A program made the translations under genes and the position numbers. The notes beneath the pieces are model-generated. The model saw only the letters and a list, made by a program, of their open reading frames with translations. It ran no database searches and was not told where the DNA came from. Positions 17,040-25,352 of a stretch of 45,420 nt of DNA are shown here, in pieces (the stretch's first letter is position 1; each line of letters begins with the position of its first letter). This stretch comes from JASLBX01 sp036374175 (GTDB lineage: Bacteria > Actinomycetota > Actinomycetes > Jiangellales > Jiangellaceae), in the NCBI GenBank assembly GCA_036374175.1, contig DASUUH010000145.1:1-45420 (forward strand), given 5' to 3'.

Positions 17040-17556
17040 GATCCTCGACTCCGTCGCAGGTTTCGGGGTCACGTTCCGGACGATGTTCAAGAAGGTCGTC
17101 ACGGAGGAGTATCCCGAAAAACCGCGCCCGGTGGCGCCGCGCTTTCACGGCCGGCACCAGCTGAACCGGCACCCGGACGGGCTGGAGAAGTGCGTGGGGT
17201 GCGAACTGTGCGCGTGGGCTTGCCCGGCGGATGCGATTTACGTCGAAGGTGCCGCCAACACCGACGAGGAGCGCTACGCGCCCGGGGAGCGGTACGGGCG
17301 CGTGTACCAGATCAACTACTTGCGCTGTATTCTCTGCGGGCTGTGCATCGAGGCTTGCCCCACGCGGGCGCTCACCATGACCAATGAATACGAACTCGCT
17401 GACTACACCCGGGAGAGCCTCATCTACGAGAAGCGGGACCTCCTCGCGCCGCTGCTGCCAGGTATGGAGGCGCCGCCGCACCCCATGCGGCTCGGCGACG
17501 ACGAACGCGACTACTACGTCCGGTCGGGCGCGCGGCCCGGGAGGAGCGCGTCGTGA
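17032..17556 (+). CDS. nuoI: NADH-quinone oxidoreductase subunit I
   Basis: Ferredoxin-like subunit carrying clusters N6a and N6b. C54, C57, C60 and C64 lie in CVGCELCAWACP; C99, C102, C105 and C109 in CILCGLCIEACP. GTG 17032 gives 174 residues and the amphipathic head KILDSVAGFGVTFRTMFKKVVTEEYPE that docks on the membrane arm. The frame is open upstream inside nuoH, but that part is not homologous. The start overlaps the nuoH stop by 8 bases, and the stop overlaps nuoJ in GTGA. Confidence 0.96.
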   Translation: MPKILDSVAGFGVTFRTMFKKVVTEEYPEKPRPVAPRFHGRHQLNRHPDGLEKCVGCELCAWACPADAIYVEGAANTDEERYAPGERYGRVYQINYLRCILCGLCIEACPTRALTMTNEYELADYTRESLIYEKRDLLAPLLPGMEAPPHPMRLGDDERDYYVRSGARPGRSAS

Positions 17557-18353
17557 TCGCGGACGTGCTCGCTCAGACCGTTGATTCGACCGGCGGAGGG
17601 ACCGGCGAGGCCGTGCTGTTCTGGATCCTCGCCCCGGTCGCCGTGGTCGCGGCGCTCGGGCTGGTCATATCGCGCAAGGCGGTCCACGGCGCGCTGTTCC
17701 TGGCCGTAGTCATGATCTCGCTGGCCGTGTTCTTCATCGCGCTGGAGGCACCGTTCCTCGGCGTCGTGCAGGTGGTCGTCTACACCGGCGCCATCATGAT
17801 GTTGTTCCTGTTCGTCATCATGCTGGTCGGAGTCGATGCCAGCGACTCGAGAGTCGAGACGATCAGGGGTCAGCGGTCCGCGGCGATCCTGGCCGGGCTG
17901 GGCCTGGGCGTGCTCTTAGTCGCGATCGTCAGCCGGGCGGTGTTCTCAGACTGGGTCGGCTTGGCCGGCGCAGCGCCGGAGGGAAGCGTCCCGGCCATTG
18001 CCGACGCGATCTTCTCGCGGTACGTCTGGGCGTTCGAGATCGTGGCGGCGACGTTGATCACAGCGGCGCTCGGGGCGATGGTGCTCACCCATCAGGAGCG
18101 GTTGACGCCCCGGCCGCGCCAGCGCGAGCTCGCGGAGCAGCGCTTCGCCTCGGGAAGCGGGTCGGCCGCTTCACAGCTGCCCAGCCCGGGTGTCTACGCG
18201 CGGCACAATGCGGTCGACACACCGGCGCTGCTTCCCGATGGCACGACGAGCGATGACTCGGTGCCAGGGGCGCTCGTGGCCCGCGGGGCGGTCCGCCCGT
18301 CGGACGAGTTCACCAAGCACGAGCCCGGCGAGCTGGAAGGTGACCAGCAGTGA
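17553..18353 (+). CDS. nuoJ: NADH-quinone oxidoreductase subunit J
   Basis: Five-helix membrane subunit. The helix VVQVVVYTGAIMMLFLFVIML with its conserved Tyr-Thr-Gly-Ala is the family hallmark (it contains the pi-bulge region in solved structures). It has 266 residues, of which the last ~90 after QERLTPRPRQREL form a hydrophilic tail that is poorly conserved. GTG start overlaps nuoI, and the stop overlaps nuoK in GTGA. Confidence 0.95.
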   Translation: MIADVLAQTVDSTGGGTGEAVLFWILAPVAVVAALGLVISRKAVHGALFLAVVMISLAVFFIALEAPFLGVVQVVVYTGAIMMLFLFVIMLVGVDASDSRVETIRGQRSAAILAGLGLGVLLVAIVSRAVFSDWVGLAGAAPEGSVPAIADAIFSRYVWAFEIVAATLITAALGAMVLTHQERLTPRPRQRELAEQRFASGSGSAASQLPSPGVYARHNAVDTPALLPDGTTSDDSVPGALVARGAVRPSDEFTKHEPGELEGDQQ

Positions 18354-18649
18354 GCCCCACCGCATATCTCGTCCTGGCTTCGCTGTTGTTCACGATCGGT
18401 GGCGTGGGCGTGCTGGTCCGGCGCAACGCGCTGATCGCGTTCATGAGCGTCGAGCTGATGCTCAACGCGTGCAACCTGGCATTCGTGACCTTCGCCCGGA
18501 TGCACGGCAATATCGACGGCCAGATCATCGCATTCTTCGTGATGGTGATCGCCGCTGCCGAAGTGGTGGTCGGCTTGGCCATCATCGTCACGATCTTCCG
18601 CACTCGCAGGTCGGCGTCGGTGGACGACGAGAGCCTGCTGAAGCTGTAG
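18350..18649 (+). CDS. nuoK: NADH-quinone oxidoreductase subunit K
   Basis: Small three-helix antiporter-related subunit (99 residues, standard). Conserved membrane glutamates are visible in AFMSVELMLNACNLAF and in VIAAAEVVVGLAIIVTIFR, both needed for proton transfer in studied enzymes. The GTG start overlaps the nuoJ stop. A 29-base gap with GGGGCAGG-rich sequence precedes nuoL. Confidence 0.96.
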   Translation: MSPTAYLVLASLLFTIGGVGVLVRRNALIAFMSVELMLNACNLAFVTFARMHGNIDGQIIAFFVMVIAAAEVVVGLAIIVTIFRTRRSASVDDESLLKL

Positions 18650-18678
18650 GGCTGGGTAGGGGCAGGTAAGGACAGGGT

Positions 18679-20589
18679 GTGCTGACTCATACTGGATCTG
18701 TACAGCCGGCCGAGGGCGTGTTCTCCGCCACCTGGCTGCTGATTTTGCTGCCGCTGGTAAGCGCGGCGGTCCTGCTGCTCGGGGGCCGCCGGCTGGACCG
18801 GGCCGCTCCCATCATCGGCACGATCATGCCCGCCGCGTCGTTCGTGTACGCGTTGGTCTTGTTCATCACGATGGTCGGCAGGGACGCCGAGGCGCGTGCC
18901 TTCTCCCTGCCGCTGTGGGACTGGTTCGCTGTCGGTGGCTACGAGGTGTCGGTCGGCCTGCAGCTGGACCAGCTGTCGATGGCCTTCGTCCTGCTCATTA
19001 CCGGCGTGGGCTCGGTAATCCACCTCTACTCGATCGGGTACATGGCCGAGGACGATAGGCAGGGGCGGTTCTTCGGGTACCTCAACCTGTTCGTCGCCGC
19101 CATGCTGCTGCTCGTGCTGGCCGACGACTTCCTGATCCTGTACGTCGGCTGGGAGGGCGTCGGGCTCGCGTCGTACCTGCTGATCGGGTTCTGGCAGCAC
19201 AAGGACTCGGCCGCGGTGGCTGCCAAGAAGGCCTTCGTGGTGAACCGGGTCGGCGACGCCGGCATGTCGCTGGCGATCATGTCGATGTTCGTGGTCTTCG
19301 GCACGACGGCGTTCGCCGGCGTGTTCCCCGCGGCGGCCGAGGCCTCGGAGGGTTGGCTCATCGCCATCGGGCTCCTCTTGCTGCTCGGTGCGTGCGGAAA
19401 GTCGGCGCAGTTCCCGCTGCAGTCCTGGCTGCTTGATGCCATGGAAGGCCCGACACCGGTCTCGGCGCTGATCCATGCGGCGACGATGGTGACCGCCGGT
19501 GTCTACCTGATCGTGCGGGCCGCCGACATTTACGACCTTGCACCCGCCGCACAGACGGCAGTCGTCATCGTCGGTGCCATCACGTTGCTCATGGGTGCGA
19601 TCATCGGTACCGCCAAGGACGACATCAAGAAGGCCTTGGCCGGGTCCACGATGAGCCAGATCGGTTACATGATGCTGGCCGCCGGTCTGGGTCCGGCAGG
19701 GTACGCGTTCGCCATCTTCCACCTGCTGACTCACGGGTTCTTCAAGGCCAACCTCTTCCTCGGCGCCGGTTCGGTCATGCACGGCATGAACGACGAGGCG
19801 AACATGCGCCGGTACGGCGCTCTTCGCGCGGCCATGCCGGCCACCTTTATAACCTTCGCCGCCGGCTACCTCGCGATCATCGGCGTGCCACCGTTCGCCG
19901 GCTTCTTCTCCAAAGACCGGATCATCGAGGCGGCATTCGGAGAGAACTTCCTTTACGGCTTCGCTGCGCTGCTCGGTGCGGGAATCACCGCCTTCTACAT
20001 GACCCGGGTCATGCTGATGACCTTTGCCGGGCGCAAGCGCTGGGCCGAGGACGCGCACCCGCACGAGTCGCCGTCGGTCATGACCATCCCGCTGTGGATC
20101 CTCGCCGCGCTGTCCGTCGTCGGTGGGTTGGCTCTGCTCTACATCGGCGGTGGCATCGTCGACTGGCTCGAGCCCGTGACGGGTGAGGAGCACCACGAGT
20201 TGCCGATCCCGGCTGTTGCGTTGACCGGCATCATCATCGCCGTCGTAGCGCTCGGGATCGCCACCGCGTGGCTGGTGTTCGGCCGACAGCCGGTGCCGGC
20301 GACCGCCCCGGCGGGTTCGTTCGTCACCGTAGCGGCCCGCAAGGACCTCTACGGCGACGCCGTCAACGAGGCGGTCTTCATGCGTCCCGGCCAGTACCTC
20401 ACCCGGTCGCTGGTCTACGCCGAGAACAAGGGCTTGGACGGTGCCGTAGGCGGGATCGCCGCCGCGTTCGGCGGCCTGTCGGCCCGAATGCGCCGGATCC
20501 AGACCGGGTTCGTCCGCTCGTACGCCCTGTCGATGCTCGCCGGTGCGGCGGTCGTCGTTGTGGCCATGTTGCTCGTGAGGCTGCCGTGA
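18679..20589 (+). CDS. nuoL: NADH-quinone oxidoreductase subunit L
   Basis: Largest antiporter-like proton-pumping subunit (636 residues) with the long lateral helix at its C-terminus. Typical segments: YVGWEGVGLASYLLIGFW with the key glutamate, CGKSAQFPLQSWLLDAMEGPTPVSALIHAATMVTAG (split as QSWLLDAMEGPTP and SALIHAATMV in the alignment), and the central lysine in AKDDIKKALAGSTMSQIGYM. The start at GTG 18679 gives a short leader before the first helix. The stop overlaps the nuoM GTG in GTGA. Confidence 0.96.
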   Translation: MLTHTGSVQPAEGVFSATWLLILLPLVSAAVLLLGGRRLDRAAPIIGTIMPAASFVYALVLFITMVGRDAEARAFSLPLWDWFAVGGYEVSVGLQLDQLSMAFVLLITGVGSVIHLYSIGYMAEDDRQGRFFGYLNLFVAAMLLLVLADDFLILYVGWEGVGLASYLLIGFWQHKDSAAVAAKKAFVVNRVGDAGMSLAIMSMFVVFGTTAFAGVFPAAAEASEGWLIAIGLLLLLGACGKSAQFPLQSWLLDAMEGPTPVSALIHAATMVTAGVYLIVRAADIYDLAPAAQTAVVIVGAITLLMGAIIGTAKDDIKKALAGSTMSQIGYMMLAAGLGPAGYAFAIFHLLTHGFFKANLFLGAGSVMHGMNDEANMRRYGALRAAMPATFITFAAGYLAIIGVPPFAGFFSKDRIIEAAFGENFLYGFAALLGAGITAFYMTRVMLMTFAGRKRWAEDAHPHESPSVMTIPLWILAALSVVGGLALLYIGGGIVDWLEPVTGEEHHELPIPAVALTGIIIAVVALGIATAWLVFGRQPVPATAPAGSFVTVAARKDLYGDAVNEAVFMRPGQYLTRSLVYAENKGLDGAVGGIAAAFGGLSARMRRIQTGFVRSYALSMLAGAAVVVVAMLLVRLP

Positions 20590-22106
20590 GCTTTCCCTGG
20601 TTGACCACGCTTATAGCGCTGCCGGCGCTTGGCGCCGTACTGACCGCGCTGGTGCCCGAAGGCATGGAGCGGGTGGCCAAGCGGCTGGCCCTCGGGGCGA
20701 GCCTGGTCACCGCCGCTCTGGCGATCACGGCAGGCATCGCGTTCGCCTCTGACGACGCCGCCGTTCAGTTCACCGAGCAGTACACCTGGATCGAGGCCTT
20801 CGGCGTGCACTGGGCGCTCGGAGCCGACGGCATCCGGATCACGATGATCGTGCTGACTGCGGTGATCACGCCGATCGTCCTACTGGCGATGTGGCGCGAG
20901 GCCGAGCCGGAGGGACGCCGGCCCAAGCCTTACTTTGCTTTGCTGCTGCTGCTCGAGGCGATGGTGATCGGCGCCTTCGCGGCACAGGATCTGCTGCTGT
21001 TCTACATCCTGTTCGAGGCCATGCTGATCCCGATGTACTTCCTGATCGGGATGTACGGCGGACCCAAGCGGCAGTACGCGGCGGTCAAGTTCTTGCTGTA
21101 CAACCTGCTCGGCGGGTTGATCATGCTGGCCGCGGTGATCGGCATCTACGTCGAGGCGGTACAGGCCGGCGAGGGCACGTTCCTGTTGTCCGATTTGATC
21201 GCTCTGGACATAGCGCCAGAGACCCAGCGCTGGCTGTTCCTCGGCTTCATGTTCGCGTTCGCGATCAAGGCGCCGCTGTGGCCGTTCCACACCTGGTTGC
21301 CCGACGCCGCGGCCGAGGCGACCCCGTCCAACGCCGCATACCTGTCCGGCATCGTCGACAAGGTAGGCACATTCGGCATGATCGCGCTGTGTCTGCCGTT
21401 GTTCCCAGCGGCGGTGCAGGAACTCGCGCCCGCCATCGTGGTCCTCGCGGTCATCAGCATCCTGTACGGGGCGCTGCTGGCCATCGGCCAGACCGACATC
21501 AAGCGACTTATCGCGTACACCTCGATCTCGCACTTCGGCTTCATCGTGCTCGGCATCTTCGCCTTGACTTCGCAGGCGGGCACGGGGGCGACGCTGTACA
21601 TGGTCAACCACGCCCTCGCGACGGTCGCGCTGTTCGCGGTGGCCGGGTTCATGATTTCGCGGCGCGGTTCGCGGCTGTGGTCGGACTACGGCGGGGTGCA
21701 GAAGCCCGCGCCCGTGCTGTCCGGCAGCCTGCTGTTCTTCGGCCTGGCCGGGCTGGCGCTGCCGGGCCTGGGAACGTTCGTCAGTGAGTTCATGGTCCTG
21801 GTCGGAACGTTCAGCCGGTACCGGGCGGCGGCCGTGTTCGCGACCGTGGGGATCATCTTGGCCGCGCTCTACATCCTGCTGCTGTACCAGCGGACGATGA
21901 CCGGGCCGGCGCGAGCCGAGACGGCGTCCTTCCCGGATCTGCGCCGCCGTGAACGGGTGATTGTTGCGCCACTGGCCGCGGCGATCCTGGCGATCGGGTT
22001 CTTCCCGAAGCCGCTGATCGACGTGATCGACGACGGAGTGCAACCCATCCTGTCGGAGGTCGGCGAAGCCGATCCCACCCCGCTCCTCGAGGGTGGTTCC
22101 GAATGA
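20586..22106 (+). CDS. nuoM: NADH-quinone oxidoreductase subunit M
   Basis: Antiporter-like proton-pumping subunit, 506 residues from GTG 20586, which overlaps the nuoL stop. Markers: LLFYILFEAMLIPMYFLIG with the conserved glutamate, PLWPFHTWLPDAAAEATPSN, and QTDIKRLIAYTSISHFGFI with the lysine of the central channel. The frame is open upstream within nuoL but lacks homology there. The TGA is the first part of an intergenic repeat (22104-22148), so the repeat abuts the gene end exactly. Confidence 0.96.
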   Translation: MSFPWLTTLIALPALGAVLTALVPEGMERVAKRLALGASLVTAALAITAGIAFASDDAAVQFTEQYTWIEAFGVHWALGADGIRITMIVLTAVITPIVLLAMWREAEPEGRRPKPYFALLLLLEAMVIGAFAAQDLLLFYILFEAMLIPMYFLIGMYGGPKRQYAAVKFLLYNLLGGLIMLAAVIGIYVEAVQAGEGTFLLSDLIALDIAPETQRWLFLGFMFAFAIKAPLWPFHTWLPDAAAEATPSNAAYLSGIVDKVGTFGMIALCLPLFPAAVQELAPAIVVLAVISILYGALLAIGQTDIKRLIAYTSISHFGFIVLGIFALTSQAGTGATLYMVNHALATVALFAVAGFMISRRGSRLWSDYGGVQKPAPVLSGSLLFFGLAGLALPGLGTFVSEFMVLVGTFSRYRAAAVFATVGIILAALYILLLYQRTMTGPARAETASFPDLRRRERVIVAPLAAAILAIGFFPKPLIDVIDDGVQPILSEVGEADPTPLLEGGSE

Positions 22107-22148
22107 TCACGTTCAGCATGCCGATAGGTGCCGTACCAGGCGCACGCG
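22104..22148 (-). repeat. copy A of a ~45-base intergenic repeat
   Basis: The 45 bases starting at the nuoM stop match, by eye, 37 of 45 positions of the reverse complement of 30801-30845. The first 19 bases are identical (TGATCACGTTCAGCATGCC), and a second identical block GTACCAG lies inside. It occupies the gap before nuoN, the only large gap within the nuo operon. Strand is relative to copy B on plus. Confidence 0.6.
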
Positions 22149-22171
22149 CCAGGTGGAGCACCGAGACGCCT

Positions 22172-22198
22172 GGTGGAGTCGGTGGAGTCGGTGGAGCG
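22172..22198 (+). repeat. 9-base tandem repeat, three units
   Basis: Units GGTGGAGTC, GGTGGAGTC and GGTGGAGCG stand head to tail in the nuoM-nuoN gap, shortly before the nuoN ribosome binding site. It is a simple slippage-type repeat; no function is apparent. Confidence 0.7.
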
Positions 22199-22227
22199 AC
22201 CGCCGCGCCGCATGAAAGGACCAACTC

Positions 22228-23754
22228 GTGACCGCGCCGACCATGGAGTACGCCGAACTGCTCCCGATCATCATCGTGCTCGGTGCCGCAGTGATTGGTG
22301 TGCTCATCGAGGCATTCGTCCCGCGCCACGCTCGCCGTCCGGCGCAGCTCGTACTGTCGATGGCGGCCCTCGCGGGCGCATTCGCCGCCGTGATCGTCCA
22401 GGCCGGGACGCAGTTGGTTGCCGCTCAGGGTTCGATCGCGGTCGACGGGCCGGCGCTCTTCCTGCAGGGGACGGTCTGCCTGACTGCGATCGTGGGCCTG
22501 ATGTTCTTTGCCGAGCGGCAGGCCGACACTGCCGGCGACGCGTTCGCACCGTCTGCGGCCGTCCTGCCCGGCAGCAAGGCCGAACAGACGCTGGTCAAGG
22601 CGGGGTACCTGCAGACTGAGGTCTACCCGCTTGCGCTGCTGGCCACCGGCGGCATGCTGCTGTTTCCGGCAGCCAACGACCTGCTGATGCTGTTCATAGC
22701 ACTCGAGGTGCTCTCGCTGCCGCTCTACATCCTCTGCGCGATGGCCCGCCGCCGGCGGCTGCTCTCGCAGGAGGCGGCGCTCAAGTACTTCCTGCTCGGC
22801 GCGTACGCATCGGCGTTCTTCTTGTTCGGTTCGGCGCTGATCTACGGCTACTCAGGTTCGGTGCGGTTCTCTGACATCGATGCGGCGCTGGCGGCGCGGG
22901 TGGGCCAGGAGGGCCTGTTGCTTGCCGGTGTCGCCCTGATCGCGGTGGGCCTGCTGTTCAAGATCGGTGCAGCGCCGTTCCACGCCTGGACGCCGGACGT
23001 TTACCAGGGCGCGCCCACTCCGGTGACCGGCTTCATGGCCGCAGCGACCAAGCTGGCGGCGTTCGGTGCACTGTTGCGAATCTTCTACGTGGCGTTCGGC
23101 GGGCTGCGCACCGACTGGCAGCCGCTGTTCTGGGCGATCGCGATCATCACGATGCTGCTCGGTGTGGTGCTCGCGCTGACCCAGACCGACGTCAAGCGGA
23201 TGCTGGCATATTCGTCGATCGCGCACGCCGGATTCATCCTGACCGGCGTCGTGGTGGCCGAGCAGGCGGGCACCGCAAGCGTGCTGTTCTACCTCGCGAC
23301 ATACGCATTTGCGACGCTCGGCGCGTTCGCCATTCTCACCCTGGTGCGCGATGCGGGCGGCGAGGCAACCCACCTGTCCAAGTGGGCCGGGCTCGGCCGG
23401 CGGTCCCCAGTGGTCGCCACGGTGTTCGCCGTGTTCTTGCTCGCCCTCGCCGGCATCCCGTTGACCAGCGGCTTCGTTGGCAAGCTGGCGGTATTCGCGG
23501 CCGCCATCGAAGGTGGTGCGCTGCCGCTGGTGATCGTGGCGCTGGTGGCGAGCGCGATCGCGGTGTTCTTCTACGTCCGAGTGATCGTGCTCATGTTCTT
23601 CTCAGAGCCAGTGGCCGACGGGCCCACAGTGGCGATACCAAGTGCGTGGACCACAATCGGGGTTGCCGTCACGGTCGCCTTGACCATCGTGCTCGGCGTC
23701 CTGCCCGGCCCGCTCCTCGATCTGGCCGAGCAGGCAGCGATCTTCGTCCGCTGA
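22228..23754 (+). CDS. nuoN: NADH-quinone oxidoreductase subunit N
   Basis: Third antiporter-like pump subunit (508 residues), closing the operon. Conserved: LLMLFIALEVLSLPLYILCA with the key glutamate, PFHAWTPDVYQGAPTPVTGFMAAATKLA (F-H-A-W-T-P-D core), and QTDVKRMLAYSSIAHAGFIL. GTG 22228 follows GAAAGGA with 7 bases of spacing. Unlike the other genes it is separated from its predecessor by 121 bases of repeats, so its translation is not coupled to nuoM. A 97-base inverted-repeat element follows the stop. Confidence 0.95.
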   Translation: MTAPTMEYAELLPIIIVLGAAVIGVLIEAFVPRHARRPAQLVLSMAALAGAFAAVIVQAGTQLVAAQGSIAVDGPALFLQGTVCLTAIVGLMFFAERQADTAGDAFAPSAAVLPGSKAEQTLVKAGYLQTEVYPLALLATGGMLLFPAANDLLMLFIALEVLSLPLYILCAMARRRRLLSQEAALKYFLLGAYASAFFLFGSALIYGYSGSVRFSDIDAALAARVGQEGLLLAGVALIAVGLLFKIGAAPFHAWTPDVYQGAPTPVTGFMAAATKLAAFGALLRIFYVAFGGLRTDWQPLFWAIAIITMLLGVVLALTQTDVKRMLAYSSIAHAGFILTGVVVAEQAGTASVLFYLATYAFATLGAFAILTLVRDAGGEATHLSKWAGLGRRSPVVATVFAVFLLALAGIPLTSGFVGKLAVFAAAIEGGALPLVIVALVASAIAVFFYVRVIVLMFFSEPVADGPTVAIPSAWTTIGVAVTVALTIVLGVLPGPLLDLAEQAAIFVR

Positions 23755-23767
23755 CCAATCCCGCGCC

Positions 23768-23864
23768 GATCATGCAAGTCGGGTTCGACACGCCGTCACT
23801 GTGAGGTGGCCTGGCCGGTTCCCGATTTGGACATTCCGGCGCGTCGAACCCGACTTGTGTGATC
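23768..23864. repeat. 97-base element with 28-base inverted ends after nuoN
   Basis: Left end 23768-23795 and right end 23837-23864 are reverse complements at 25 of 28 positions, both terminating in GATC and containing GTCGGGTTCGACACGCCG or its complement. The 41-base centre has no coding sense. As RNA it would form one long hairpin and may end the nuo transcript. As DNA it looks like a non-coding palindromic repeat or MITE-like unit. No target duplication is evident. Confidence 0.6.
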
Positions 23865-23982
23865 AACGCTCTGGTGGCCCCAAGCCGGGAGCGCCCGGTG
23901 ACCGGCAGGTATCCTGCGAGGGAACGTGCAGGTGGGGCGCGGTAATCCGCGTGGACCGAAGCCGATCGAGGAGGCAGCCGAC

Positions 23983-24978
23983 GTGAGACCGTCCGGCCTG
24001 GGTCTACCTGCGGTCGATCCTGCCTTCCAAGCAGCCGTCCTCGCCGGTCTCGAAGAGGTCGAGGCGCGGCTCAGCGAAGCGGTGAAGTCCGACGATGAGC
24101 TCGTCGGTCCTGCCTTGCGTCACCTCGTCGCCGCCGGCGGCAAGCGGTTCCGGCCGATGCTCGCGCTCGTGGCCGGCCAGTTCGGCGACCCGGACGCGCC
24201 GGGTGTCGTCCGATCGGCCGTCGTCGTCGAGCTCACGCACGTCGCGACGCTCTATCACGACGACGTGATGGACGAGGCGCTCGTCCGGCGAGGAGCACCG
24301 AGCGCGAATGCCCGGTGGGGCAACAGCGTGGCCATCCTGACCGGCGACTTCCTGTTTGCCCGCGCCTCGCAGATCGCTGCAGACCTAGGCACCGAGTCGG
24401 TCCGCATCCAGGCCCGGACGTTCGAACGGCTGGTTCAGGGGCAGCTCAGAGAGACGATAGGCCCACGGCCCGGTGAAGATCCGGTCGATCACTACCTTTC
24501 GGTGCTGTCCGACAAGACGGCCTCATTGATTGCCACGTCGGCCAGGTTGGGCGCCTTGCACTCGGGCGCACCATCGGAGGTCGTCGAGGTGCTGGCGCGT
24601 TACGGCGAGCGGATCGGCATGGTCTTCCAACTCGCCGATGACCTGCTTGACATCGCCAGTGAGTCGGTCGTGTCTGGCAAGACACCGGGCACGGACCTGC
24701 GCGAAGGTGTGGCGACGTTGCCAATGCTGTACGTCCGCCGGTCCACCGGTCCTGCCGACGAGCGGTTGCGTGCGCTGCTGTCCGGCCCCATCGAAGACGA
24801 CGACGACCACGCCGAGGCGCTTGCGATGCTGCGTGCGCACCCTGCCATGGAAAAGGCCAGGAACGAGGTGCGGCGGTGGGCGGACGAGGCCCGCGCCGTG
24901 CTGGCTCCGCTGCCGGACATCCCGGCGCGCCGGGCCCTCGAAGCCGTGTGTGATCAGGCCGTCAACCGCGCTGCCTGA
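23983..24978 (+). CDS. trans-polyprenyl diphosphate synthase
   Basis: Class I isoprenyl chain-elongating enzyme. First aspartate-rich motif DDVMD (residues 93-97) with LYH before it, second motif DDLLD (219-223), plus GGKRFRPML and KTASLIATSARLGA, all typical. GTG 23983 is chosen because GAGGAGG stands 8 bases upstream; an earlier GTG at 23926 lacks one. 331 residues. The product is likely the long side chain of menaquinone, since the menG, menJ and complex I genes are nearby. The exact chain length (heptaprenyl to nonaprenyl) is not safely predictable from the residues before DDVMD. TATCCT at 23910 may be a -10. Confidence 0.92.
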   Translation: MRPSGLGLPAVDPAFQAAVLAGLEEVEARLSEAVKSDDELVGPALRHLVAAGGKRFRPMLALVAGQFGDPDAPGVVRSAVVVELTHVATLYHDDVMDEALVRRGAPSANARWGNSVAILTGDFLFARASQIAADLGTESVRIQARTFERLVQGQLRETIGPRPGEDPVDHYLSVLSDKTASLIATSARLGALHSGAPSEVVEVLARYGERIGMVFQLADDLLDIASESVVSGKTPGTDLREGVATLPMLYVRRSTGPADERLRALLSGPIEDDDDHAEALAMLRAHPAMEKARNEVRRWADEARAVLAPLPDIPARRALEAVCDQAVNRAA

Positions 24979-25000
24979 CCTGCTCGTGGATTTATCGGTG

Positions 25001-25318
25001 TCAGAGCTGAACGACCGAGATGTGCTCTGAGTAACGGGCGAAGTCCCCGGTGTTTATCGTGACGATCGTCTCGATGCCGTGCACCAGCATCGTTGCTACA
25101 ACGTTCGCATCATGAACTTGTTTGCAAGTGCCGGGCGTACTGTCCAGCAGCATGAGGAGGCGTTCATGCACCTTTTCAGTCTCTGCAAGTAGGCTCAGCC
25201 GCCCGCCAAGGATCCGGACGTTTGTAAGTGCGTCCGACTGGGCTAGTCCGAGGCCGTTGGCCCCGACTGGACGCGTTGCGACGAACAAGTACTCGCGTAG
25301 AACCTGACCGGGACCATG
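25001..25318 (-). pseudogene. truncated vapC-like PIN-domain toxin
   Basis: The frame encodes QVLREYLFVATRP, then KQVHDANVVATMLVHGIETI and TINTGDFARY, the middle and C-terminal part of a PIN ribonuclease, with the second and third catalytic aspartates. The first ~45 residues, including the first catalytic aspartate and any start, are missing. An in-frame TAG at 25319-25321 stops it upstream, and no vapB antitoxin lies next to it. The earliest ATG (25288) would make a 95-residue fragment. The breakpoint coincides with a perfect 14-base palindrome at 25317-25330. I infer an inactive remnant of a toxin-antitoxin locus. Confidence 0.75.
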
Positions 25319-25352
25319 CTAGCGCTAGCACGTCTGCATCAGATGACGCTCG

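Noticed and set aside
18310..20196. Very long minus-strand open frame opposite nuoK-nuoL
   Set aside because: It is Arg/His/Asp/Gly-rich, typical of an antisense shadow of GC-rich coding DNA. The plus-strand nuoL with its motifs explains the region.
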